Shown: positions 28,043 to 36,658 of the stretch, in pieces | Position numbering within the stretch: the stretch's first letter is position 1 | Layout of the letters: every line of letters starts with the position of its first letter | DNA from: Acidobacteriota bacterium | GTDB taxonomy: Bacteria; Acidobacteriota; Terriglobia; Bryobacterales; Bryobacteraceae | Length of the DNA stretch: 49,722 bases | Reading direction: 5' to 3' | NCBI GenBank assembly: GCA_021778335.1 | Contig: JAJYCN010000004.1 | Location: 1 to 49,722 of the forward strand | Translations under genes and position numbers: made by a program | Notes under the pieces: model-generated | Databases searched by the model: none | Seen by the model: the letters and a program-made list of their open reading frames with translations, nothing else | Told to the model about the DNA's origin: nothing

Positions 28043-28382
28043 TCACCGAATCGACTTCGCGCGCGACAACGCCAAATTGATCTCCCGCCTCGGCGTTTTC
28101 TGCGTTTTCTTCACAAATGCCCGCACAATCACCACGCGCTTTCCCAGGGCCGTGACATACAGCGCGCGAGAGATCCCGCTGCGGCCTTTCAGTCGCATCT
28201 ACCATAAACGGCCTTCCAGGTGTTTCACGTGCGGCTCGCCCACGCGCTCCAGACCCTTCTCTTCGATGAGTTTCGCAATACGCACGAGTCTCGCCCGCAT
28301 GTCTTCGGGAAACGGCCTCGATCTCCAGGTCGACGGTGTCATCGAGGGTCTCGACTGTCCAGCCTACATCTGAATATACCAA
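28043..28382 (-). pseudogene. HigB/RelE-superfamily (phage Gp49-like) toxin, frameshifted and nonsense-mutated
   Basis: Frame-corrected: ..GWTVETLDDTVDLEIEA / FPEDMRARLVRIAKLIEEKGLERVGEPHVKHLEGRLW(amber)MRLKGRSGISRALYVTALGKRVVIVRAFVKKTQKTPRREINLALSRAKSIR*. Frame change near 28312-28318; TAG at 28199-28201. Confidence 0.85.
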
Positions 28383-28384
28383 AA

Positions 28385-28867
28385 AAGATATTGAGCGAGC
28401 GCGGCGGCGGCCGGCTTCGGGCCGGCGCCGGCTTCGCCCCGCACCGGCACGCCGGACAGCGGCAGATCGCGGACATCGCGGTAGATGGTGCGTCCGGAGC
28501 CGCCGAAGGACGTGGCGTGCAGGCCGGCGCGGTTGCCTTCGGCGCCGGCGGGCGGTCGGCGCGATGTAGCCGATGTTTTCCGCTCAGCGCCGTTTTGGGC
28601 AGCACGATCTCGCCGCCCGCCGCGGCCACGCGATTGAGCACCGCATCGAGCGAAGGGCCCGCGTTCAGATAAACCACGGCGCCGTCGCGCGAGGGTCGGA
28701 ACCCGTCACCCTGGATCAACGACCCTCCGGTCGCGGTCGCGCGGTCGAAGGGGAAAACAGCCCGGGGGCGTGTCGAGCATGATGCGCTCCTGGAGCGTGA
28801 CGCCCGGGACCCGTTCGTAGAAAGCCTTGGCCCGCGAAAGGTCCAAGTTTGCCGGAGCGCTCCTCAC
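28385..28867 (-). pseudogene. VOC family (glyoxalase-like) protein remnant, multiple frameshifts
   Basis: Fragments in different frames: NLDLSRAKAFYERVPGVTLQERIMLDTPPGC / FPFDRATATGGSLIQGDGFRPSRDGAVVYLNAGPSLDAVLNRVAAAGGEIVLPKTALSG / ENIGYIA / AEGNRAGLHATS. Confidence 0.8.
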
Positions 28868-28908
28868 AGCGTTCTGTCAGGAGTGTTCCGCGGAGGTAAG
28901 ATGGCCGC

Positions 28909-29820
28909 ATGAAGGCCACGTTCGCCGTCGCTGTTTCGCTCGCCGCCGCCCTCACCCCCGTGTTTGCTCAACCCCAAGGCCCTGCCGCCCCCGAGTTCAT
29001 CCGGGAAGGCCAGCGGCTGGTGCGGGAAGGGAAACTTGACGACGCGCTTGCTCTGTACCGCGAGACGCTCAAAGGCGCGCCGAACTCGATCCCCGCCAAC
29101 ATCGGGGCCGGTAGCGTGCTCGACCTGATGGGGAAGGGAACCGAGGCGCGGACGTATTTCGCCAAGGCCATCGGCGCGGCCCAAACGCCGGAGGAGAAGG
29201 CGGCCGCGAACCGGGCCATGGCGATGTCCTATGCCTTCGAGGCCAACTGCGAGAAAACCGTCGAATACGAGCAGCGCATTTTCGATATTTACGCCGGGCA
29301 GAAGAATTACTATCAGCAGGGCGAGATCGCCGATGAAGCGGCGCGGGTGTGCATCGACTCGGCCGATTTCGCCGCGGCGAGTAAGTGGTATAAGACCGGC
29401 CATGATGTGGGTTTGCAGGAGCCGAATATCAGCGCGGACCGGCGGGATTTATGGGAGTTCCGCTGGGAGCATGCGCAGGCGCGCCTGGCCGCCCGGCGCG
29501 GTGAGGCGGCCGAAGCGCGGCGTCACGTCGCCTCCGCCAAGGCACTTCTCGATAAAGGCACGAACCCCCAGCAGCAGATGTTCTTCCCGTATCTTGTTGG
29601 CTACGTCGATTTGTACACCGGCGACTACAGGGCCGCGCTCGAGCAGTTGCAAAAGGCCAATCAGCGCGACCCGTTCATCCAATGCCTGATCGGCGAAACG
29701 TACGAGAAGCTCGGCGACAAGGCGCAGGCGATGGAGTATTACCGCAAGGCCGCGGCGGCGACATCGCACAATCCTCCGGCGGCGTACGCGGTTCCGTTCG
29801 CGCGGAAGAAGTTATCGTAG
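28909..29820 (+). CDS. Secreted tetratricopeptide repeat protein
   Basis: Signal peptide MKATFAVAVSLAAALTPVFAQ; GQRLVREGKLDDALALYRETLKGAPNSIPANIGAGSVLDLMGKGTEARTYFAKAIGAA; C-terminal TPR. Confidence 0.82.
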   Translation: MKATFAVAVSLAAALTPVFAQPQGPAAPEFIREGQRLVREGKLDDALALYRETLKGAPNSIPANIGAGSVLDLMGKGTEARTYFAKAIGAAQTPEEKAAANRAMAMSYAFEANCEKTVEYEQRIFDIYAGQKNYYQQGEIADEAARVCIDSADFAAASKWYKTGHDVGLQEPNISADRRDLWEFRWEHAQARLAARRGEAAEARRHVASAKALLDKGTNPQQQMFFPYLVGYVDLYTGDYRAALEQLQKANQRDPFIQCLIGETYEKLGDKAQAMEYYRKAAAATSHNPPAAYAVPFARKKLS

Positions 29821-29887
29821 CGAGCTCAACGCTCGGGGGCCGCCTGACGTCTATATTCTAAAGACAGGGCAGAAAGGAGCAAGGCCC

Positions 29888-30571
29888 ATGCGTCTTTGTG
29901 CGCTCTTGTTCGCGGCCGCGGCCGTTCCGCTGTGCGCTCAGCCCGGCGTGCCGTATCAGATCACATATCGCGCTTACGTCACCGGTCCGCACTTATCGCA
30001 TGCGTATCTCAATGCCGAGACGGTTCGCGCGGTTCGCTCCGACGGCTCGACTTACGAATCGCAGACCACTTACAAGCTCGACGGCTCGATCCACACCCAA
30101 TGGCGCAAGTTCAAACTCGCCGGCGGCACGACCGTGCGCGCCATCGACCGGCTCGGGTTGGAATCGGTGGTCCACAACGCCAATGCCGGCGCCGCCGGCG
30201 CCCGGAACCGGTGGGACCCGGCGAAGTCCTGCGCCGTCCAGTTCAACGGCGGACGCATGAACCAGGTCGCGTCGATTACTTCGGAGACACGGCTCGGCTA
30301 CCGGACTTATAAGATCGTCATGCTATCCGGGCCCCGCCATAGAGTTACCCTTTGGCGCGCCCCGGCGCTTGACTGTGCGGAGTTAGGCAGTATGGCCGAA
30401 ACCCTCGACGAACAGACCGGAAAGTATCAGATGGTCTACGAGGAAAAAGTCGTCGACCTTCGTCCCGGCGAACCGAATGCGGCGCTGTTCGTTCTGCCGC
30501 GAGGCCTGAAAACGGTCTCGCCGGACGAACTTTCCGCCGAAGAAATGGCCGCCTGCTGCTACGTCAACTGA
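29888..30571 (+). CDS. Secreted protein of unknown function, paralogue A
   Basis: Signal peptide MRLCALLFAAAAVPLCAQ; homologous to 31200-32021 (ITYRAYVTG, VRAVRSDGSTYES, DPAKSCAV, LWRAPALDCAEL, LRPGEPNAALFVLPRGLKTVSPDEL). Confidence 0.8.
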   Translation: MRLCALLFAAAAVPLCAQPGVPYQITYRAYVTGPHLSHAYLNAETVRAVRSDGSTYESQTTYKLDGSIHTQWRKFKLAGGTTVRAIDRLGLESVVHNANAGAAGARNRWDPAKSCAVQFNGGRMNQVASITSETRLGYRTYKIVMLSGPRHRVTLWRAPALDCAELGSMAETLDEQTGKYQMVYEEKVVDLRPGEPNAALFVLPRGLKTVSPDELSAEEMAACCYVN

Positions 30572-30679
30572 GCCCGCCGTTGAGGCCGGAACCCACCCTT
30601 TATTCTCGGAAAACCGAAAACTACTCCACTAACGCGGGGGAAAGGCCCTTCAATTTCCGGCGGATGTCAAGGATTTTAT

Positions 30680-30689
30680 CCCCCCCCCC
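30680..30689 (+). repeat. C10 homopolymer tract (intergenic)
   Basis: ...GGATTTTATCCCCCCCCCCTTTTTCATCGGG..., about 117 bp upstream of the Cys-rich peptide start. Confidence 0.9.
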
Positions 30690-30806
30690 TTTTTCATCGG
30701 GTTACCGCCTCTTATGCCCATCTTTCCCGGATCTGGGTCTATAATCCCAACCGCGGGCCACGTTCGGCCCACGCCGCACATCAACGGAAGGAGATATTAC
30801 AGCGTC

Positions 30807-31166
30807 ATGAAGATAGAACGTCATGTGGCATCACGGCTGGCGCGGGCGGCAAGGGCACTTATGGTCTTCGCCGCCGTGCTCAGTGGCCCGATCTGGTTCG
30901 CCTCGAATGGCCGGACACAGCCATGCAACTACTACTGCTCGCCGGGGGCGAACCAGTATTACTGGTCCGACATCGAGTCAGGTTGTGGCGATTTCCCAAG
31001 CGGGACGTGCTATCACACCGTCTGCGGAGGCACGTGCTACAACTCCCAGGGACAGGCTTGTTCGCCCGGTTCCTCGACGCCGCCCGGCTGCTACGCCGGC
31101 TACTACGAGATCCAGAGCTGCATCAGCATCATGCCGTGCGGGTGCTCTTATTTCTGCTCCCAGTAG
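30807..31166 (+). CDS. Small secreted 12-cysteine peptide precursor
   Basis: MKIERHVASRLARAARALMVFAAVLSGPIWFASNGRTQPCNYYCSPGANQYYWSDIESGCGDFPSGTCYHTVCGGTCYNSQGQACSPGSSTPPGCYAGYYEIQSCISIMPCGCSYFCSQ*; GGAAGGAG SD upstream of ATG 30807. Confidence 0.72.
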   Translation: MKIERHVASRLARAARALMVFAAVLSGPIWFASNGRTQPCNYYCSPGANQYYWSDIESGCGDFPSGTCYHTVCGGTCYNSQGQACSPGSSTPPGCYAGYYEIQSCISIMPCGCSYFCSQ

Positions 31167-31199
31167 GAAATAAAGAATTCCGCGAGATATGGAGACAAT

Positions 31200-32021
31200 A
31201 TGAAAGCGAAAAGGCTCGTTCTTCCAGCGGTAATCCTGTCGGTTGCCGCAGCCTCGCTACTGACCACCAGCATTGTCCGCAAAGTGCGCGCCGCACCAGC
31301 CTGGGCGCCATATCAGCTGACATACAAGACGTACAACACGAAGCAAGGCTGGACTCAGCCGGCCGAGTCGTTGGAGTCGCTTCGCGCGGTCCGGACCGAC
31401 GGATCGACGTCCGAGTCCTTCACCGGCTACCGGGCCGACGGGTCGGTGCAGAACGAGTGGAGCGACCTGCACTTGGCAGGAGGAGTTAGTGTGCACGCCA
31501 GCAAGGCACTGGGCCTCATGACCGCCACGAGAAACCCCGGCGAAGACGCCGCGCGGCAGCGCCAACGGCTGGATCCGTCGAAGTCTTGTGCGGTATCCAT
31601 GGAGGGCGGCAGTCCCTCGAGCGGATGGTCGGTGACAGATGGCGGCGTCCTTTCCGGGTATCGCACGTTCAAGATCGTCGTCGAGATGAAAGACCCTCGG
31701 TCGCCGGCTCCGACGATTCACCGTGGAACGATATGGCGGGCGCCGGCGCTCGACTGCGCCGAACTCCGCGTGCTTGCCGAAGTTATTGACGCCGGGTCCG
31801 GCCAGGTGCTCACAACCTCCGACCGTAGGGCGTATGACATACGAGCGGAGGAGCCCGACGCGTCCCTATTTCAGCTTCCTGCGGGCTACCGCAACGTTTC
31901 CCCGGTGGACTTCGCTACGGCTCAGGCGCAAACCTGCTGCGGCCGGCAGCTGAAGGAGGGCGAGCAATCCGCACTTCAGCCGGGCGTGACGTACTTTCAG
32001 CAATACCGCTACGATTGGTGA
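31200..32021 (+). CDS. Secreted/membrane-anchored protein of unknown function, paralogue B
   Basis: N-terminal hydrophobic LVLPAVILSVAAASLL; PYQLTYKTYNT, LRAVRTDGSTSES, DPSKSCAV, IWRAPALDCAEL, IRAEEPDASLFQLPAGYRNVSPVDF match paralogue A. Confidence 0.8.
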   Translation: MKAKRLVLPAVILSVAAASLLTTSIVRKVRAAPAWAPYQLTYKTYNTKQGWTQPAESLESLRAVRTDGSTSESFTGYRADGSVQNEWSDLHLAGGVSVHASKALGLMTATRNPGEDAARQRQRLDPSKSCAVSMEGGSPSSGWSVTDGGVLSGYRTFKIVVEMKDPRSPAPTIHRGTIWRAPALDCAELRVLAEVIDAGSGQVLTTSDRRAYDIRAEEPDASLFQLPAGYRNVSPVDFATAQAQTCCGRQLKEGEQSALQPGVTYFQQYRYDW

Positions 32022-33502
32022 GCCCGCGCCTGTTTACTCACGTCAATCCGCCGCCAGGGCACGAACCCGAGCGCGGCGATCAGCGCGCACGCGATCGGGA
32101 ACCACTCGGGATGGTGGGTGAAAAACGTGGTCCCATTCTGCCAGTTGAAGCCGACCAGCCAGGCCGAGCGCTCGAAGGATTTCGCGATGCCGTGGACGCG
32201 GCCGGCGGGGTCGACGACGGTGGTTAACCCATCGTTGGTCGCCCGCAGAATCCACCGCGCGTTTTCGGCGGCGCGCATCCGCACCAGTTTCAAATGCTGC
32301 TGCCGCGCGGCGCTTGTGCCGAAGTAGCCGTCGTTCGACACGTTCACCAGCGCCTGGGCTCCGGCGGCCGGGAAGCGGCGCACCAGGTACGGAAATGCCG
32401 ACTCGTAGCAGATGAACACGCCCAGCTTATGGCCCTGCTCGCCGAACACCGGATAGCCGCGGCCGGGAACAAAGTCGCCGGCTTCCTGCGTGACGCGGTT
32501 CACCCAGCGGAAAAATGGCGGGACATATTCGCCGAACGGCACCAGGAAATTCTTGTCGTAGCGGCCGGCCACGTTGCCGAATTGGTCGAGCAGGATCGCC
32601 GAATTCGTCGGCCCTCCGCCGGGCGCCTCGCCAACAGTCCCGAACAGCACCGGCACGTGCGCGGCGCGGGCCAGCGTCGCCACCATCATCGCCGAACCGG
32701 TGTCGCGGTAGAAATAGAGAGGCAGCGGCGCCTCGGGCCAGACGATCAACTGCGCTCCGGAAGCCTGCGCGGCCTTGAGCGACATGTCCGCCAGACTCTC
32801 GACGGTCGAGTGGACGCTGGCCAGCGACCAGTCTGCGTCTTCGGGCACGTTGGGCTGGACCAGCAGCGCTCGCTCGCTCCCACGCACCGAAGCGGGCAGC
32901 GCGGGCAGCAGCGGCAGCACGGCCACGAGAGCGATCCAGAGCCACTCGCGGCGCGGCCGGCGCAGCGCGGCGAGAGCGATCACGGTGGCCATCAGCGCGA
33001 ACAGGAACGACAGGCCATAGACGCCGGTGATCGGCGCCAGGCGCATCGGCATGCTCATCGACGTTCCCGCGTCGCCCAGCGTCAGCCAGGCAAAGCCGAA
33101 GGGGCCGTTGGTCCGCTCGATCGCGGTCCACAGCGCGGCCACGGTGAGCGCGGCCAGCGGCTTTCGGATCAGCACCGCGGCTAGCAGTCCAAACAGGCCG
33201 AAATGCAGGGCTTTCAGAATGGCGAACAGCGCGAACGCAAGCATCGCCAGCGCCGTCCCCATGTTGGCGTACTGGTCCAGCGTGCCTTCGATCCAGTAAC
33301 ACACCCCCGCCCAGAACACCACGCCCGCCAAATAGCCGAGCAGGAAGCGCGGGATCCACCGCTGCTCGCGCGCCAGGGCCACCAGAAGCGGCGCCAGCGC
33401 GAACGGGGCCAGGAACGTGTAGCCGAAGCGCGGATACAGCAGCACCAGCATTACACCGGTGGCCAGCGCCAGGGCGAAGTTAACCGCGGTTTGCCTGCTC
33501 AT
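32009..33502 (-). CDS. lnt: Apolipoprotein N-acyltransferase
   Basis: Multi-TM N-terminus; nitrilase triad segments IVWPEAPLPLYFY, GRYDKNFLVPFGEYVP, GVFICYESAFPYLVRRF. Confidence 0.93.
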   Translation of the reverse strand: MSRQTAVNFALALATGVMLVLLYPRFGYTFLAPFALAPLLVALAREQRWIPRFLLGYLAGVVFWAGVCYWIEGTLDQYANMGTALAMLAFALFAILKALHFGLFGLLAAVLIRKPLAALTVAALWTAIERTNGPFGFAWLTLGDAGTSMSMPMRLAPITGVYGLSFLFALMATVIALAALRRPRREWLWIALVAVLPLLPALPASVRGSERALLVQPNVPEDADWSLASVHSTVESLADMSLKAAQASGAQLIVWPEAPLPLYFYRDTGSAMMVATLARAAHVPVLFGTVGEAPGGGPTNSAILLDQFGNVAGRYDKNFLVPFGEYVPPFFRWVNRVTQEAGDFVPGRGYPVFGEQGHKLGVFICYESAFPYLVRRFPAAGAQALVNVSNDGYFGTSAARQQHLKLVRMRAAENARWILRATNDGLTTVVDPAGRVHGIAKSFERSAWLVGFNWQNGTTFFTHHPEWFPIACALIAALGFVPWRRIDVSKQARAHQS

Positions 33503-34388
33503 TCACCCGGTCGGCCATGTAGGAACTGCGGACAAGGGGTCCGCTGAAGACGGCCTTGAATCCCAGCGAGAGGCCGAAGTCCCGCCAGGCAGCGAACCGC
33601 GCGGGGCGGATGAACTCGGCCACCGGAAGGTTGCGGCGCGTCGGCTGCAGGTACTGCCCGATGGTGGCTACCTGAACCCCGGCGCCGTGCAGGTCCTTCA
33701 GCAGTTCGTTCACCTCGCCGGGCTGTTCGCCAAGCCCCACCATCAGTCCGGATTTCGTCAGCGTTTCCGGCCGCGCATGCCGCGCGAAGCTCAGCACGTC
33801 GAGCGACTGGCGGTAGCGGGCCTGCGGCCGCACCTTGCGGTACAGGCGCGGCACGCACTCGATGTTGTGGTTGAACACGTCCGGGCCGGCATCGAGCACC
33901 CGCGCCACGGCGTCGTAGTCGCCGTTGAAATCCGGCGTCAGCACCTCGACACGCGCCCGCGGCAGCGCCTTCTTCACTTCCCGCACCGTGGCGGCGAAAT
34001 GCGCCGAGCCGCCGTCGTCGAGGTCGTCGCGGTTCACGCTGGTGATCACCACATAGCGCAGGTTCATCTGCGCGGCCATGCGGGCCACGTTTTCCGGCTC
34101 GCCCGCATCGAGCGAAAACTCCTGCTTGTGCGGCGAACCCTTCGGCACGGAGCAGAAGCCGCAGCCCCGCGTGCACAGGTTGCCCAGAATCATGAACGTC
34201 GCCGCGCCGCGCGAAAAGCACTCGTGCATGTTCGGGCAGCGCGCGGATTCACACACCGTGTGCAGGCCAAGCCGGCGGAGGTCCTGCTTCAACTCGTGCA
34301 CCGCCGCGTAGTTGGTGTGCGTTCCGCGGAGCCATTCGGGAAGGCGCGGGCGCGCGGGTCCGGTTTCTTCGATTTTGACGAGCGTCAA
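33480..34388 (-). CDS. lipA: Lipoyl synthase
   Basis: RLPEWLRGTHTNYAAVHELKQDLRRLGLHTVCESARCPNMHECFSRGAATFMILGNLCTRGCGFCSVPKG...: both Fe-S Cys motifs; TTG start at 34388 inferred. Track ORF to 35024 over-extends. Confidence 0.93.
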   Translation of the reverse strand: MTLVKIEETGPARPRLPEWLRGTHTNYAAVHELKQDLRRLGLHTVCESARCPNMHECFSRGAATFMILGNLCTRGCGFCSVPKGSPHKQEFSLDAGEPENVARMAAQMNLRYVVITSVNRDDLDDGGSAHFAATVREVKKALPRARVEVLTPDFNGDYDAVARVLDAGPDVFNHNIECVPRLYRKVRPQARYRQSLDVLSFARHARPETLTKSGLMVGLGEQPGEVNELLKDLHGAGVQVATIGQYLQPTRRNLPVAEFIRPARFAAWRDFGLSLGFKAVFSGPLVRSSYMADRVNEQANRG

Positions 34389-34437
34389 ACGAGTATTGTC
34401 GCACGCACCGCCCGCTCCCGGTATCCTAATAGTTTCA

Positions 34438-35508
34438 ATGCCTTTCGACCCCATACCCGCGGCGATCGAGGACTTTCGCGAAGGCCGCATGGTCGTCATC
34501 GTCGACGATGAAGACCGCGAAAACGAAGGCGACCTCACCGTCGCCGCCGAAAGAGTCACGCCCGCCATCGTCAACTTCATGGCCACGCACGGCCGCGGAC
34601 TGATCTGCATGCCGCTCGACGCCGCGCTCGGCGACGCGCTGGACCTGCGGCCGATGTCGGCGCGCAACACCAGCCGTTTCGGCACCGCGTTCTGCGAATC
34701 GATCGAAGCGGCCGAGGGCGTCACCACCGGCATCTCGGCGGCCGACCGCGCGCATACCATCCGCACGGCGATCCGCGAAGGGGCCAAACCGCGCGACCTA
34801 GCCCGTCCCGGACATACCTTCCCGCTGCGCGCGCGCGAGGGCGGCGTGCTGGTCCGCGCCGGGCAGACGGAAGCGGCGGTCGACCTGGCTCGTCTGGCCG
34901 GCCTGCGCCCAGGCGGCGTGGTCTGCGAAATCATGAAGGAGGACGGCACGATGGCGCGCGTGCCGGACTTGATCGAGTTCTGCCGCCTCCACGGCCTGCA
35001 CATGATCTCGGTGGCCGCGCTCATCCGCTACCGCCTCGAGCACGAAAAATTCCTGGTGCGCGAGGACGAGCGCTGCCTGCCCACAACGTTCGGCGATTTC
35101 CGCTGCCTGACTTACTCGAGCAACGTGCTGCCGGAGCGGCATCTCGCTCTTGTTTACGGCGACCTCGCCGGCCGGGAAAACGTGCTCGTCCGCATGCACG
35201 CGCGCTGCGTCTACGGCGACGTGTTTTCTTCCACCCAGTGCGAATGCCGCGTGCAGCTTGAAAATTCCCTGCGGCGCATTGCGAAGGAAGGCGCGGGCGT
35301 GCTGGTTTATCTGCACCAGAGCGGCTGGAGCACGCGGGATCACATCGCCGAAGCGCAAGGCAAACGGCCCCCGCACGAAACCGGCATCGGCGCGCAGATC
35401 CTCTGCGATCTCGGCCTCCGCACGATCCGCCTGCTCACGAATCATCCGCGCAGAGTCTCCGGCCTCGAGGCCTACGGCCTGAAAATCGTCTCACAGGAAC
35501 CGGTGTAG
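34438..35508 (+). CDS. RibBA-like: 3,4-dihydroxy-2-butanone-4-phosphate synthase domain fused to a degenerate GTP cyclohydrolase II domain
   Basis: VDDEDRENEGDLTVAAERVT...THGRGLICMPL...GVTTGISAADRAHTIRTAIREGAKPRDLARPGHTFPLRAREGGVLVRAGQTEAAVDLARLAGL...; C-half LVRMHARCVYGDVFSSTQCECRVQLENSLRRIAKEGAGVLVYLHQSGWSTRDHIAEAQGKRPPHETGIGAQILCDLGLRTIRLLTNHPRRVSGLEAYGLKIV. Confidence 0.9.
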   Translation: MPFDPIPAAIEDFREGRMVVIVDDEDRENEGDLTVAAERVTPAIVNFMATHGRGLICMPLDAALGDALDLRPMSARNTSRFGTAFCESIEAAEGVTTGISAADRAHTIRTAIREGAKPRDLARPGHTFPLRAREGGVLVRAGQTEAAVDLARLAGLRPGGVVCEIMKEDGTMARVPDLIEFCRLHGLHMISVAALIRYRLEHEKFLVREDERCLPTTFGDFRCLTYSSNVLPERHLALVYGDLAGRENVLVRMHARCVYGDVFSSTQCECRVQLENSLRRIAKEGAGVLVYLHQSGWSTRDHIAEAQGKRPPHETGIGAQILCDLGLRTIRLLTNHPRRVSGLEAYGLKIVSQEPV

Positions 35509-35577
35509 GACACGGGCCTGCACGGGTTGCTCCCGGCCTGCGTCTATGTTACAGATTACGGGAAGAGGAGGTGCGCG

Positions 35578-36579
35578 ATGAACCGTCGCCCCCGCCGCTG
35601 TTTCATCCGGATGCTGCTTTTCAGCGCCTCCGCGTTTGCCGCGTTCCTGCCCGGCTTTGGCGCGGCGCTCACCGCATCCGGCACGGTCACCTTATCTGGT
35701 TTCAATTTTTCCAACGGGACGATTCCGGTTCCGCAGTGGAGTAACGGCGCCGTCGTTGCCATCGAGGGGCAGACGACGCTCGCCCCCACGCTTCATATAT
35801 TCGACGTGCACGGCAACTATCTGCGCACCGTGCCCTTTACCCTCGATGGCGCGACGTGGCTCGTTGTGCGCGGCTACTCGTCCGGGCCGGACGGAACCAT
35901 AGCTTTGTGCGGCGAGGCCAAGGACGCGCAAGCTCAGGTGGAGCATTTCGTCGCCATCCTCCCGCCGGACCAGTTGACCCGGCCGAAGATCGTCCGCACC
36001 TATCCGTATTCGCCCGCCGCCGTCGCCATCGCGCCGGATGGAACCATCTGGACCATGGGCATCGAATACGAGCCGGTCCCGGGCAAGATGCTCGGCCGCG
36101 TCATCCGGCCGCAAGCGAAGGTGATTCGCCACTTCGACCACGAGGGAAATCAGATCGGCGGCTTCATCCCGCAGGCCAGCGTGGCGCCTCCGGATCTCCC
36201 CAGACCGGCGCTCAACGGGGGATCTACGAACCTGGCGGCTTCGGGCGACCGTGTCGGATGGTACCAGGGCTGGGGCAAGTCGTACTTTGAGATCGCCGCG
36301 GACGGTACGGTCCAGTCCTATCCAGCACTTGCCCATGGCTCTGGCGAGGACATTATAGGGCTGGCGCTCACCACCAGCGGGCATGTCTTCGTCTCTAAGC
36401 TCGGCGGCGGCCGTGTGCAGTCGTACGAACTCGACCGTACGCACGGGACGTGGCAGCCGGTGCAGTTCGCGGCGCCGGGAGCGACGCCCCTCGGGCCAGT
36501 TCTAGGAGCCGCGGGAAACGCGGTCGCCGTCGCGGTTTCCGGCGGGGGCATGAGCATCGAGTTCTTTCCGTCACACTAG
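35578..36579 (+). CDS. Secreted beta-propeller-like protein of unknown function
   Basis: Signal sequence MNRRPRRCFIRMLLFSASAFAAFLPGFGAALTASG; repeating GTIALCGEAKD / APDGTIWTMGIEYEP / AADGTVQSYPALAH motifs; AGAGGAGG SD. Confidence 0.6.
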   Translation: MNRRPRRCFIRMLLFSASAFAAFLPGFGAALTASGTVTLSGFNFSNGTIPVPQWSNGAVVAIEGQTTLAPTLHIFDVHGNYLRTVPFTLDGATWLVVRGYSSGPDGTIALCGEAKDAQAQVEHFVAILPPDQLTRPKIVRTYPYSPAAVAIAPDGTIWTMGIEYEPVPGKMLGRVIRPQAKVIRHFDHEGNQIGGFIPQASVAPPDLPRPALNGGSTNLAASGDRVGWYQGWGKSYFEIAADGTVQSYPALAHGSGEDIIGLALTTSGHVFVSKLGGGRVQSYELDRTHGTWQPVQFAAPGATPLGPVLGAAGNAVAVAVSGGGMSIEFFPSH

Positions 36580-36658
36580 TTTGCAAGGAGGTAGGGATTC
36601 GCGATTAGCCCGCGTATTTGGCGAATGTCACCGCTCGGGAGCGGGTTATGATGAGTTT

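Noticed and set aside
28032-28382. 116-aa intact ORF in the ORF track at the toxin position
   Set aside because: Only the first ~20 residues are toxin-like; the rest is an out-of-frame readthrough. The homologous sequence continues in another frame, hence called a pseudogene.
33480-35024. 514-aa extension of lipoyl synthase
   Set aside because: N-terminal ~210 residues are antisense to the ribBA-like gene; a TTG start at 34388 gives a normal LipA length.
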